Positions 16,645-25,550 are shown, counted from the first letter of the stretch. The stretch: 44,734 nucleotides of DNA from CBFGWV01 sp965652545 (GCA_965652545.1 CBFGWV010000012.1:1-44734), one strand, 5' to 3'. The notes: generated from the sequence alone by a model not told the origin. Made by a program: numbers and translations.

Positions 16645-17838
16645 TCAGCCGGCGGATGCATCCTTGCGACGACGGCGCACGGCGAGCGCGCTGACACCGG
16701 CCAGCCCACCGCCCAACAGCACCAGCGCCAGTGGCGACAGCGTTGGGATCTCGGCAATGGCATCCAGCAGTGTGACCGTTGGGTCGGCGCTGCCGCCGAC
16801 GTCAGGATCGTCGGTCAACAAGGGCTGCGCCAGTTCGGTGGCGGTGAAACTGCCCTGATTGCTGATCTGGGTGACGCCGGGGGTGAACCCGTTGATGGTC
16901 ACGTCGAAGGTAATCGTCGCCGAGGCGCTGGCGGCCAAGCTGCCGATGTCGACGGCAACACTCGTGTCACCGCCGGTGTTGCCGCTCGTCACACTGCCCT
17001 GGCTGGTGGTCACGGAGCCGCTGATCAGCGTTGTGTTGGCATCTGGGGTGTCTGTGAACAGCACCGCGTTGGCCGACCCAGTGCCGGTGTTGCTCAAGGT
17101 CACGGTGTATCGGAGCGTGTCGCCGGCACCCACTTGGCCGTTGCTGTCGGCATCCACGAACAAGGCGTCCGCCTTGGTTGCGGCAAGGGCCGGTTCGAAA
17201 GGTTCAGCCTGAATCGTCGTAATCTCCAGGCTCAAAAAGCATTGCGTCGAGAAGGGGCCGCAGCCGGCAGGGTTAGCGCCGCCGGCGGCAGGCATCTGGT
17301 AGGTGATCAGCGCCTCCTCCCATGTGTCAGTGGTGGCTACCGCGGCTGCCGCGCCAAGGGCGTCGGAATTCAGGATCGTCGGATCCCCGCCGCCGAACTG
17401 GGATGTCCGCAGCAACAGATTGGATGCCGCAAAATTGATGGGATTGGTGAACGAGGTGTCTTGCACGCTGGTGCCGGTGTCGCCGCGCATGACGAAGGAA
17501 TCTTCGCTTGATCCGCCGAAACCGGCGGCATTGTCGCGCACCGTCGTGCCGCCAGGGTTGGACAGTATCGTGCCGTAGGTCGGTCCGAAGTCTACGAAGT
17601 AAGTCCCTGTTGCGTACTGCCCGAGGTCCGCTGCGCCTTCCGTGTCGGGTGTGGTGTCTTCGACTTCATAGTATCCGGTGAACGGCGTCAGGTCCGGCAC
17701 GCCCTCGAAGCTGTTGGTGGCCCGCACCTGGCCGGAGAAGTAGAACGTTTGGACTGCGCCGAAGGCCGGCGAACTCAGCGTGGCCCCCAATGCGAGGGCA
17801 AGAACAATGGGTTTCGTGGGAGTCGGGAACGACGACAT
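16645..17838 (-). CDS. Secreted DUF11-repeat protein with IPTL-CTERM sorting signal
   Basis: The 397-residue protein starts with a signal peptide (PIVLALALGATLSSPAFG) and has a beta-rich, Gly/Thr/Asp-rich body. A DUF11-type domain (GDTLRYTVTLSNTGTGSA) spans roughly residues 240-345. It ends with EIPTLSPLALVLLGGG, a hydrophobic helix and RRRRK. That tail is the IPTL-CTERM tripartite signal, recognised by exosortase-type enzymes in exopolysaccharide-producing Gram-negatives. It is therefore probably a surface or matrix protein. The ATG at 17838 has AGAGG 9 bases upstream; longer frames are spurious. No exosortase gene is in the window. A divergent MarR gene and an operator-like palindrome suggest repression. 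Confidence 0.85.
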   Translation of the reverse strand: MSSFPTPTKPIVLALALGATLSSPAFGAVQTFYFSGQVRATNSFEGVPDLTPFTGYYEVEDTTPDTEGAADLGQYATGTYFVDFGPTYGTILSNPGGTTVRDNAAGFGGSSEDSFVMRGDTGTSVQDTSFTNPINFAASNLLLRTSQFGGGDPTILNSDALGAAAAVATTDTWEEALITYQMPAAGGANPAGCGPFSTQCFLSLEITTIQAEPFEPALAATKADALFVDADSNGQVGAGDTLRYTVTLSNTGTGSANAVLFTDTPDANTTLISGSVTTSQGSVTSGNTGGDTSVAVDIGSLAASASATITFDVTINGFTPGVTQISNQGSFTATELAQPLLTDDPDVGGSADPTVTLLDAIAEIPTLSPLALVLLGGGLAGVSALAVRRRRKDASAG

Positions 17839-17883
17839 GGACGGGAACCTCTCTTGGACGTTAGGGTCGGAGCGTCTATATAA

Positions 17884-17895
17884 TTGCATATACAA
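17884..17895. promoter_or_regulatory. Candidate MarR operator
   Basis: TTGCATATACAA is a near-palindrome (TTG-N6-CAA, MarR-like) in the AT-rich centre of the IPTL-CTERM/marR intergenic region. TATATA next to it (17877-17882) could be the -10 of the CTERM gene. A repressor bound here would block that promoter. Assignment to the adjacent MarR protein is inference. Confidence 0.4.
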
Positions 17896-18018
17896 GTTAT
17901 TTGAATCGACTGATTCTTGCCACCCCGGTATCGATCGCATACGGTGGAGAATGGTGAGCTTGGAGTACACTGCGCTCAACCTGGGTGAATCGCTCGGAAT
18001 GCGCTTGCATGCCGGCCT

Positions 18019-18525
18019 ATGGACATGGCTATGATCGAAACCGCGCCACAACCTGCATCGCCGATCGACGATTGCTTCGAGATGGGGCGGCTGTGCCTGT
18101 GCTTCAATCTGCGCCGCGCCACCCGGGCGGTGACGAGTCTGTACGATGAAATTCTGCGGACATCGGGATTGAAGGCAACGCAGCTGACCTTGATCGCCGC
18201 AGTGATGACGCTGACTGCCCGGGAAGGGGCACCGACGATGACCCGCTTGGCGGACGTGCTGGGCATGGACGCGTCCACGCTTTCGCGCAATGCCGCGTTG
18301 CTGGAGCGGGAAGGGCTCGCGGCGCTCAAGCCGGCGCGGGATCGCCGCTCACGAGTGCTTCAGGTCACCGATGAAGGTCGGCGGCGACTCGAGCTGGCGC
18401 GACCGCTGTGGGAGAAGGCGCAGGCGACGATGTTCGACGGCCTGGGCGAGGTGGACTCGTTGGAGGGCCTCAAGCTGTTGCGGCGCATCGCGCGGGTGCC
18501 TTACCAGGGGCAGGCGGAGTTTTGA
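18019..18525 (+). CDS. MarR-family transcriptional regulator
   Basis: This 168-residue protein has a winged helix-turn-helix: MTRLADVLGMDASTLSRNAALLEREGLAAL, then a wing with PARDRRSRVLQVTDEGRRRL. Both segments are characteristic of MarR regulators, which usually repress adjacent genes and release DNA on binding small phenolic or oxidised ligands. The first of three clustered in-frame ATGs (18019) is used; the others are at residues 3 and 5. It is divergent from the IPTL-CTERM gene, its most likely target. Two cysteines near residues 30-32 (LCLC) could be redox-sensitive, but that is speculation. It converges on the exonuclease gene with 8 bases between stops. Confidence 0.9.
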   Translation: MDMAMIETAPQPASPIDDCFEMGRLCLCFNLRRATRAVTSLYDEILRTSGLKATQLTLIAAVMTLTAREGAPTMTRLADVLGMDASTLSRNAALLEREGLAALKPARDRRSRVLQVTDEGRRRLELARPLWEKAQATMFDGLGEVDSLEGLKLLRRIARVPYQGQAEF

Positions 18526-18533
18526 CGGGGCCG

Positions 18534-19256
18534 CTACAGGCCCTTTTCTTTGCGCCGATAGTGGGCTTCGGCCTGTCGAGCCAGAGTAGCCACCGACGCC
18601 CAAGGCACATGACCACCGGCGCGTTCGCGTGCCCGGTGGACCGCCAGTAGCCACAGCTGGGCGGTCATCAAGGCATCCACGTCAGCGCGGTGGCGTGTGC
18701 CGAAATCCACACCGAAGAACGCGGTCCACGCATCCAGGCCGGCTTTCTCCAGACGTGCCTCGGGGTACAGCACCGGTAGCAGCCAGGCGATGTCCAGCCA
18801 GGGGTTGGGCATAACAGCGCCCAACTGGCGATTGACGGCACGGCTGAGCACAGCCTGGTCGAAGCCGGCGTGGAACGCCACCAGCGGAGCGTTGCCGATG
18901 TACGCCAGACAGTCCACCAAGGTGTCGACCAGCGGGTCACCGTCGCGGATCTCACTGGGCGTGATGCCGTGGAGAAGAATGTTCTTGCGGCCGAGCGCAC
19001 AGGCTTGGTGGACGATGCGGTGATAGGTCTCGCCTACCCGTATGCGACCCGCCTCGACCGCTACGGCGCCGATGGACAGCAGCAGATCGCGGCGGGTATC
19101 GAGTCCACTGGTTTCCAGATCGATGACGACTACGCGTGTGGCATGAATGTCGGCATCGGGGTCCGTGGCCGGCAGCGCTTGCCAGTCGGCCATCCGCTGT
19201 GCCAGCGGTGTAGCCAGGGATTTGCTGCCCCAGAGCCGGCCAAACCAACGCTTCAC
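18534..19256 (-). CDS. DnaQ-like 3'-5' exonuclease (DEDDh)
   Basis: This 240-residue exonuclease of the PolC/DnaQ-epsilon superfamily has Exo I D46-x-E48 (VIDLETSG), Exo II around D133 (HAGFD) and Exo III H189-x-A-x2-D194. All catalytic residues are present. I start at the GTG at 19256 because it overlaps the upstream TGA as GTGA, a classical coupling junction; the open frame continuing further upstream is out of context. It is the last gene of a three-gene operon with two CBS/nucleotidyltransferase proteins, a linkage seen in other Proteobacteria. Whether it acts on DNA, RNA or a signalling nucleotide is not known. Confidence 0.88.
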   Translation of the reverse strand: MKRWFGRLWGSKSLATPLAQRMADWQALPATDPDADIHATRVVVIDLETSGLDTRRDLLLSIGAVAVEAGRIRVGETYHRIVHQACALGRKNILLHGITPSEIRDGDPLVDTLVDCLAYIGNAPLVAFHAGFDQAVLSRAVNRQLGAVMPNPWLDIAWLLPVLYPEARLEKAGLDAWTAFFGVDFGTRHRADVDALMTAQLWLLAVHRARERAGGHVPWASVATLARQAEAHYRRKEKGL

Positions 19257-21145
19257 AGGTCGTACGCCATAGCGAGCACCGCCTGAAGCTGCCTGGCCTG
19301 GCGGAAGGCTTCTTTGAGGATGCGCTGATCCAACTCGTTCAGACTGCCCGGATCGATATGGTTGTCCGGGTCGAAACCGGCCTGGGTCTGTTGATGGTGA
19401 TGGCGCATGCGCCACAGCTGGATGATGCGAAACGCATCCGCCCACGCTTCGGCCTCCGCCGCGCCAAGGCCGGCCGCCGCAGCTGCGGACACCAGGCGGC
19501 GGGCGCTGTTGGTCTCGACCAACCCATGCCGCAGCGCCAGTATCCGCGCCCCATCCACCAAGGGTGTAAGGCCGTAGCGCTTGATGTCCAGGGTATGTGC
19601 ATGGGGGCCGGTGCTGGCAACTTTGAAATCCCGCACCCATCCCAGGGGCGGTCGGATTTGCAGCGCGTTTTCGGTCAGTTGGCGCAGAAAGCGTGTATTG
19701 CCCGCTGCCATCGGTGTCAGCCACTCCCGCAGGGCCTTGGCTGGCGCATCGTCGCCGAAGATGGCGCGAAAATCGAACACGCCCCTGGCCGCGTCCAACT
19801 GTGCGGCGTCGCCGTGCTCGATCCAGGCCCTGAACTGTTGCTGCCACTCATCCCGCGACCGGCACAGTTCGGCGTTGCTGGCCATGCGATGGTCGGGATT
19901 ACGGGCGAAGCCGCAGTCGTTCAAGGCGTCGTTGATCCGGCGCGCCAAAGGCAGCAATGCCTCCCTGACCGCCTCCGCGGACTGCCCAGGCAGCGGATCG
20001 AACACAATGCCGTTGTCCTGTTCGGTGTGCAGGGTTTGCTCGAAGCGCCCCTCGCTCCCGAATGCCAGCCAAGTGAATGGTGGCGGTGCACGCTCGGCCG
20101 AATCGATCATCAACCGGATCGCGCGCTGGGTGAGCTGATCGTTGAGCGTGGTGGTCAGCCGGTTGATCTGCTCCACCGAGGCGCCCTGGGCCAGCATTTG
20201 GCGGCCCAGTCGCTGCACTTCGCGGCCGGCGTCTGCCAGGGCGGGGATGTCCTGTGCCTGGCGCAGGCGTCGGCCCAAGGCCACCATGCCCACTTTGTGC
20301 AGGGCGAACAGGTCGCGCTCCGACACTACGCCGACCAGCCGCTGCTGATCGACGACGCAGATATGCTGAAACCCATGCCGGACCATGGCCAGCGCGGCAT
20401 CGTGCGCAAGATCGGCCGGGTGCAGGGCGACTGGCTCGGACGTCATGACCGTGGCGATGGGCGCATCCAGCGAACGACCCGGGAGCACCACCCGCGGAAT
20501 CACATCGCGAAGCGTGAAGATGCCTTGCGGCCGGTGTTCGAGATCGGTGACCACGATACTGCCGACTTTTTCATCATTCAGTACCCGCAGCGCCTCCCGT
20601 ATCGACGCATCCGGCCCGCAGGTCACCGGTAGGCGCTGTACCAAGCTGGCCAACGGTGCGCTCAAGGGGTTGTTCTGGGTCAGTTCGCTGACGGACTGGG
20701 CCTGAATGTGGTTCAGGGATACGGCCAGCAAATTGGCCAGTCTGGCTTGGCAGAAGTCCCGAAACGGTTGGCTGTCACCGACCAGGCGGTCGAAAACCTC
20801 GCGTCGTGTCTCGAAGCAAAAGGTATCCTCGGCGGCCTGATAGACCATCTGAACATCACCATTGGCCAGCAGGGCCGCCATCGGGAAACCGTCACCGGGC
20901 ACCAGCTCGAAGGTGGTCTCCAGGACACCGCCGGGCTTGGGCAGCATGGCCTGGATGCGACCTTGCTTGATGATGTAGTAGCGCCGTGCCTTGCCGTCCT
21001 CGGGGCGGACCAACACCTCGCCACGGGGATAGAAGGCCAGCTCCAGTGTGGCGACCAGGGCCTCCACATGCGCCTCGGCCATGCGCTGAAAAGGCATGTG
21101 GCGCATCAGAAAGTCACGCACCGCTGCCAGGGCGTGGGCACTCAT
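19253..21145 (-). CDS. cNMP-CBS-DUF294 nucleotidyltransferase-like protein, copy B
   Basis: The 630-residue protein has a cyclic-nucleotide-binding-like domain (~30-130), two CBS motifs (~170-290), a GlnD-like nucleotidyltransferase domain (DUF294) with GSEGRFEQTLHTEQD at residues 363-377, and a C-terminal helical substrate-binding domain. The family is thought to sense nucleotides and perhaps modify a partner protein, but no reaction is established. The usual DxD metal pair reads ExD here (E375, D377), unlike copy A. The cNMP domain lacks a clear phosphate-binding arginine. It overlaps copy A and the exonuclease by 4 bases each, so the three are coupled. Confidence 0.87.
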   Translation of the reverse strand: MSAHALAAVRDFLMRHMPFQRMAEAHVEALVATLELAFYPRGEVLVRPEDGKARRYYIIKQGRIQAMLPKPGGVLETTFELVPGDGFPMAALLANGDVQMVYQAAEDTFCFETRREVFDRLVGDSQPFRDFCQARLANLLAVSLNHIQAQSVSELTQNNPLSAPLASLVQRLPVTCGPDASIREALRVLNDEKVGSIVVTDLEHRPQGIFTLRDVIPRVVLPGRSLDAPIATVMTSEPVALHPADLAHDAALAMVRHGFQHICVVDQQRLVGVVSERDLFALHKVGMVALGRRLRQAQDIPALADAGREVQRLGRQMLAQGASVEQINRLTTTLNDQLTQRAIRLMIDSAERAPPPFTWLAFGSEGRFEQTLHTEQDNGIVFDPLPGQSAEAVREALLPLARRINDALNDCGFARNPDHRMASNAELCRSRDEWQQQFRAWIEHGDAAQLDAARGVFDFRAIFGDDAPAKALREWLTPMAAGNTRFLRQLTENALQIRPPLGWVRDFKVASTGPHAHTLDIKRYGLTPLVDGARILALRHGLVETNSARRLVSAAAAAGLGAAEAEAWADAFRIIQLWRMRHHHQQTQAGFDPDNHIDPGSLNELDQRILKEAFRQARQLQAVLAMAYDL

Positions 21146-22986
21146 GTCAGCCGCGCCAAGGGGTAGCGGCTGGCCAGGGCCGCCTGCATGTCACGCACGA
21201 CGGTGAAGGCATCCTTGAGTCGTCCACGCTCGAAATGCGAAAGGCTCTCGGGGGGCACGAAATTATCCGCCGGCTCACCGGCTTTCAACCGCCTTGCCTG
21301 ATGTGCCAGGCGGACGTCGGTGATCAAGGCCAGAGCATCGCAGAGGTCGGCTGCACCGCGGCTGCTGATCGCACCGCCTTCGGCGGCAAGGGCCAGGCGG
21401 TCCTCGGTATTCAGTGCGGGGGCACCCACGGCAAGCGCGTGTACGCGCGCCAGGTCGATCACCGGCACGACACCGCGCAGTTTCAGGTCCAGCGTCTGGT
21501 CATGCGCACCGCCCTTGACCAGGACGAAGTTGCGGAAGAACCCCAGAGGCGGCTGCCGGGTCAGGGCATTGCCCGCCATGAGTCCGAGAAAAACGGCATT
21601 CTTTGGTGTTCGTGCGAGGACCTCGTCCATCAGTATGCTTGCCAGCGCCGACTGCCCGTGGATGGCGCGCAGGTCGAAGAACACGCTGGCATTGAGTAGC
21701 GCCTCAGGCTCCGGTTGCTCTATCCAGCGGCGGAAATAGCGCTTCCATACCGCCAATGGCTGCCGCCACTGCGCGTTGGTGGCCATGATGTCGCCGGGGC
21801 AGTAGATATAGCCGCAGGCATCGAGGCCGTCGCACACGTAAGTGGCTAGGCGGCGGAAGTAGTCGCCATGCTGGGCGGGGTCGTAGCTGTCGTCCAGGAT
21901 CATGGCGTTGTCCTGGTCCGAGTGGGCGGTCTGCTCCTGGCGCGCCTGAGAGCCGCCGATGACCCAGGCATAGGGAACCGGCGGGGGGCCGAATGCCTGC
22001 TCTGCGAGTGTGAGCAGTCGACACGTCAACGCCTCACCGATGGCGCTGATGATCCGACCGACGTGGTATGCGCGGGTTCCGGCCTCGACCAGCCGCAGGA
22101 ACAGCGTCGGGATGCGGCTGCTGGCCGCCGTCAGTTCGGCGACCGTACCGCGCTTGTGGATGTCGCTCACCAGTAGCACCGGAGAGCCGGCTTGGTGACG
22201 CATGAGGTCGGTGACCGTGATCATGCCAGCCGGCAACCCACCGCGCATCACCGGCAGATGGTGCACATTGGCACCCGTCATGAGCATCAGCGCTTCGAAG
22301 GCGTAGCGTTCGGCCTCCACCGTCATCGGGTCGGGGGTCATGACCGCAGCCACCTCGACCTGCCCGTCCAGGCCGCGGGCGAGAACCCGATTGCGCAGGT
22401 CCCGGTCGGTGAGAATGCCGGACAGTTGTCCGTCGTCGCCGGTGATCAGCAAGGCGGAGACCCGGGCATCACGCATCGTCGCCGCCGCCTCGTGGATGCG
22501 AGTGTCCAACGTGGCCGTTACCGGTGCCCGCGTCGCAAGATCGCCAACCGGCGTGGTCAGCAGGTCCAGTCCGCTGCCGGCATTGCCGCTCAGTGCAAGG
22601 CGGATGCGGTCGGCACCGTCGGCGCCCAGCGCGGTGGCCAGCGCGGGGTGTCGTTCCATCAAACGGTGCAGCTCCTGTAACGGCAGACCCCAGGCGAGGC
22701 CGGGCTCCATCGCGACGATACGCTGGCGCACGTCGGCGTCGAAGAGTGCATCGAGACCGGCCAGCTCACCCTCGCTGGCTTTGGCGAGCAACTCGCCGTC
22801 GGCGGCACGCACCTCCACGGCACCGTGCTGGATCAGCCACAGGGCCGCTGGCGGGGTGTCGCCCTCCTGCAGTGTCTCGCCGATCGCCAAGGGACGGCGC
22901 AGCGCCTGTTGCACCAGCGTGCCGGTGTCCACCTTGTCGAAGGGTGCGTGCTGGTGCAGTAAGTCGGTGAGGGCAGCGTGGTTCAT
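21142..22986 (-). CDS. cNMP-CBS-DUF294 nucleotidyltransferase-like protein, copy A
   Basis: The 614-residue paralogue of the next gene has the same architecture: a degenerate cNMP-like N-terminal domain, CBS pair (~150-265), DUF294 nucleotidyltransferase with GGSQARQEQTAHSDQD (344-359) and a C-terminal helical domain. Both metal aspartates, D357 and D359, are kept, so this copy is the more likely active enzyme. Glycine and arginine positions of the cNMP pocket are poorly conserved, so cyclic-nucleotide binding is doubtful. It is the first gene of the operon, starting 143 bases downstream of the symporter stop and beyond that unit's terminator. Confidence 0.87.
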   Translation of the reverse strand: MNHAALTDLLHQHAPFDKVDTGTLVQQALRRPLAIGETLQEGDTPPAALWLIQHGAVEVRAADGELLAKASEGELAGLDALFDADVRQRIVAMEPGLAWGLPLQELHRLMERHPALATALGADGADRIRLALSGNAGSGLDLLTTPVGDLATRAPVTATLDTRIHEAAATMRDARVSALLITGDDGQLSGILTDRDLRNRVLARGLDGQVEVAAVMTPDPMTVEAERYAFEALMLMTGANVHHLPVMRGGLPAGMITVTDLMRHQAGSPVLLVSDIHKRGTVAELTAASSRIPTLFLRLVEAGTRAYHVGRIISAIGEALTCRLLTLAEQAFGPPPVPYAWVIGGSQARQEQTAHSDQDNAMILDDSYDPAQHGDYFRRLATYVCDGLDACGYIYCPGDIMATNAQWRQPLAVWKRYFRRWIEQPEPEALLNASVFFDLRAIHGQSALASILMDEVLARTPKNAVFLGLMAGNALTRQPPLGFFRNFVLVKGGAHDQTLDLKLRGVVPVIDLARVHALAVGAPALNTEDRLALAAEGGAISSRGAADLCDALALITDVRLAHQARRLKAGEPADNFVPPESLSHFERGRLKDAFTVVRDMQAALASRYPLARLT

Positions 22987-23060
22987 CGGCCGTCCTTCTG
23001 GCTGGGGCGCCTGCGATGCAGTCTGCTTCCGTTACCGTAGGCGGGATATTGATCTGCGGC

Positions 23061-23088
23061 AAAAAAAACGCGGGCACGAAGCCCGCGT
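23061..23088 (-). terminator. Rho-independent terminator of the symporter operon
   Basis: On the minus strand an 8-bp stem, ACGCGGGC with GCCCGCGT, closes a TTCGT loop and is followed by a run of T's (23061-23068 on the plus strand are A's). It lies 42 bases after the symporter stop. A second GC-rich dyad (about 23102-23121) precedes it. Confidence 0.92.
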
Positions 23089-23129
23089 CAAAGGCCATGG
23101 ACGCCCCCGGGCCGGGGGCGCCGGGGTCG

Positions 23130-24896
23130 CTACACGTGGGTGGCCGCGCCCGCGCCACGCGGGGTGCGGATGCTTTCCACCAGATGCTGGATGTGCTCGG
23201 GCGGCTTCGCGGTCATCGCGGATACCGCAAAAGCCACAGCGAAGTTCAACATCATGCCCACACCGCCGATACCTTCGGGCGAAATGCCGAAGAGCCAGTT
23301 GGCGGGGATGTTCTCGGCCATCGGCGTGATGAAGATCCCCTTGAAGTAGAGGATGTAGCCCATGGTGAACACCAGACCGGTCAACATGCCGGCGATGGCG
23401 CCTTCGCGGTTCACCTTCTTGGAGAAGATGCCCATGAGGATGGCCGGGAACAGTGACGAGGCCGCCAGACCGAACGCGAAGGCCACCACCTGTGCCACAA
23501 ACCCGGGTGGATTCGCGCCCAGGTAGCCGGCGATCAGGATGGCGAAGGCCGCCGAGATACGTCCTGCCATGAGCTCGCCGCTTTCGGAGATATCCTTGTT
23601 GATCATGCCCTTGATCAAGTCATGCGATACCGCCGAGGAGATCACCAGCAACAGACCTGCCGCTGTCGACAAGGCCGCGGCGATGCCGCCCGCGGCGACC
23701 AGCGCGATCACCCAGTTGGGCAGGCGTGCGATCTCCGGGTTGGCCAGCACCATGATGTCGTTGTCCACCTTCAACTCGTTGCCGGCCCAGCCGTAGCTCT
23801 GTGCCTGCGCTGCGAAAGTTGGGTTCTTGTCGTTGTAGTACTGGATGCGACCGTCGGCATTCTTGTCCTCGAAACCGAGCAAGCCGGTCTGCTCCCAACG
23901 TTTGAACCAATCCGGCCGGTTTTCGTAGGCCAGGTTACCCTCGGCACTGCCCACTTCACCGGTTTGAATGGTCGCGGTCAGGTTCAGACGGGACATGGCA
24001 CCGACAGCCGGGGCCACGGTGTAGAGCAGGGCGATGAACACCAGCGCCCAGCCGGCGGAGGAACGGGCATCACGCACCTTCGGCACGGTGAAGAAACGCA
24101 CGATGACGTGCGGCAGGCCCGCAGTACCGACCATCAGCGCCAGGGTGATGAAGAAGATGTCGATGGTGGACTTGCCGCCTTCGGTGTACTCATTGAAGCC
24201 CAGGTCGGTCACCACCTGGTTGAGCCGATCGAGCATGAAGCCGGAGCCGTCGCTCAAGGTGCTGCCGAACGCCAGTTGGGGGATGGGGTTACCGGTCAGC
24301 TGCAGCGCGATGAAGATGGCCGGCACCGTGTAGGCGGTGATCAGCACACAGTACTGCGCCACCTGGGTGTAGGTGATGCCTTTCATGCCGCCGAGCACCG
24401 CGTACACGAACACCACGCCCATGCCCACGATCAGGCCGGTGAGGATATCCACCTCGAGGAAGCGCGAGAACACGATACCGACACCGCGCATCTGGCCGGC
24501 GACGTAGGTGAAGGAGATGAAGATCAGGCAGATGACCGCCACCAAGCGAGCCGTCTGGGAGTAGTACCGCTCACCGATGAACTCCGGCACCGTGAACTTG
24601 CCGAACTTGCGCAGGTACGGGGCCAGCAGCATGGCCAGCAGCACGTAGCCGCCGGTCCAGCCCATCAGGTACACCGAGCCGCCGTACCCCAGGAAGGCGA
24701 TCAGACCGGCCATGGAGATGAAGGAGGCCGCAGACATCCAGTCGGCCGCCGTGGCCATGCCGTTGGCAACGGGGCTCACGCCCCTGCCGGCAATGTAGAA
24801 ATCGCCCGTGGTGCCCGCCCGGGCCCAGATGGCGATCCCGATATAGAGTGCGAAACTCGCGCCCACGATCAGGTAAGTGAGTGTCGTCAGATCCAT
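23130..24896 (-). CDS. Sodium:solute symporter, acetate/monocarboxylate type (ActP-like)
   Basis: This 588-residue inner-membrane protein of the SSS family has about 13 hydrophobic segments. It has GRGVSPVANGMATAADWMSAASF near the N-terminus and a ~90-residue hydrophilic insertion (about residues 320-410). The insertion is a feature of the large DUF4212-associated subfamily rather than of E. coli ActP itself. Members are annotated as acetate or short-chain-acid/sodium symporters. It follows the DUF4212 gene by 12 bases. The CbrA/CbrB-like pair upstream is a plausible regulator. The substrate is inferred from family context only. Confidence 0.88.
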   Translation of the reverse strand: MDLTTLTYLIVGASFALYIGIAIWARAGTTGDFYIAGRGVSPVANGMATAADWMSAASFISMAGLIAFLGYGGSVYLMGWTGGYVLLAMLLAPYLRKFGKFTVPEFIGERYYSQTARLVAVICLIFISFTYVAGQMRGVGIVFSRFLEVDILTGLIVGMGVVFVYAVLGGMKGITYTQVAQYCVLITAYTVPAIFIALQLTGNPIPQLAFGSTLSDGSGFMLDRLNQVVTDLGFNEYTEGGKSTIDIFFITLALMVGTAGLPHVIVRFFTVPKVRDARSSAGWALVFIALLYTVAPAVGAMSRLNLTATIQTGEVGSAEGNLAYENRPDWFKRWEQTGLLGFEDKNADGRIQYYNDKNPTFAAQAQSYGWAGNELKVDNDIMVLANPEIARLPNWVIALVAAGGIAAALSTAAGLLLVISSAVSHDLIKGMINKDISESGELMAGRISAAFAILIAGYLGANPPGFVAQVVAFAFGLAASSLFPAILMGIFSKKVNREGAIAGMLTGLVFTMGYILYFKGIFITPMAENIPANWLFGISPEGIGGVGMMLNFAVAFAVSAMTAKPPEHIQHLVESIRTPRGAGAATHV

Positions 24897-24908
24897 GGAG
24901 GCGTCCCC

Positions 24909-25169
24909 TTAGTCTTCGTGCACGTCGAATTCGCGGTCGATCTTGTTCATGCGCGTGGCATAGAAAAAGATCAGCACGACGAAGACATAAATGGACCCTT
25001 GCTGAGCGAACCAGAAGCCCAACTCGAACCCGCCGATCTTGATGGAATTCAAGACATCTACCAGCAATATGCCAAAGCCGTAACTGACGACGAACCACAC
25101 CGCCAAGCAGCTCAACAGCAGCTTGAGGTTGGCCTTCCAGTACGCTTCGCTACTTCTGTCCAGGGGCAT
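24909..25169 (-). CDS. DUF4212 small membrane subunit of the sodium symporter
   Basis: The 86-residue protein has two transmembrane helices (LLLSCLAVWFVVSYGFGILL and GSIYVFVVLIFFYATRM) and an acidic C-terminus. The YWKANLKLLL N-terminus and IGGFELGFWFAQQGSIYVFV loop are diagnostic of DUF4212, which always precedes the large ActP-like symporter and is regarded as its small subunit. The ATG at 25169 is preferred because GGGAGG lies 7 bases upstream; upstream codons in frame are not part of the gene. It opens the two-gene transport operon. Confidence 0.93.
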   Translation of the reverse strand: MPLDRSSEAYWKANLKLLLSCLAVWFVVSYGFGILLVDVLNSIKIGGFELGFWFAQQGSIYVFVVLIFFYATRMNKIDREFDVHED

Positions 25170-25550
25170 GGTGAATTCCTCCCGATGGTTTGAACAGTAC
25201 CGCCACGACTGCTGCAAATCGCCAGGATTCGCATCGGGGTCCAGGTGCATGCCGACATCGGGGAGATCCCCATCGCGCCGCGTCGGTAGACGCACAGCAG
25301 TGGGCAGGTCTGCGACAGATGTTGTCCTTCGCCTCCTCGACGGCGGCGACGCGTTTCATAGTTATGGAAGGGCTGGACCCCGCGTCGCTCGCGTAGATAG
25401 AAAGCATTTAGCGGGCCAGCTGAAGCAAATGCTCCCAACAAATTGTTTTCGCTTGTATTTTCTTAATGCTGCGAGTGCCGCATGACCGGAGGGAGCGTTA
25501 CGCTAGGTAACACATCGATGGGTAGATCCGTAACACTGTCGAGGCTGGCG
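25170..25550. other. 381-base control region between response regulator and symporter operon
   Basis: No credible gene lies here. It should contain the symporter promoter, but I find no canonical -24/-12 element by eye: one GG/GC pair near 25466-25480 has spacing two bases too short. Features present are a 31-base dyad (AGCATTT at 25403-25409, AAATGCT at 25427-25433) and a cluster of CGTWAC-type repeats (25496-25556). By position it could host a CrcZ-like small RNA downstream of a CbrB-like gene, but I see no repeated A-rich Hfq/Crc motifs or terminator. Confidence 0.5.

Noticed and set aside
19257..19847. Upstream extension of the DnaQ-like exonuclease to a 437-codon frame
   Set aside because: The extra part overlaps the CBS protein gene in another frame and is not exonuclease-like; the GTGA junction at 19253-19256 marks the real start.
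19358..20632. Plus-strand open frame of 424 codons opposite the copy B CBS protein
   Set aside because: It is antisense to a domain-rich real gene and has low-complexity composition.
23622..25193. Long plus-strand open frame (523 codons) opposite the symporter and DUF4212 genes
   Set aside because: It is antisense to membrane-protein genes and its His/Gln/Asp-rich composition is typical of mirrored hydrophobic codons.
25170..25550. Sigma-54 promoter for the symporter operon
   Set aside because: The nearest GG...GC candidate near 25466-25480 has the pair two bases too close, and other candidates lack the hexamer context.
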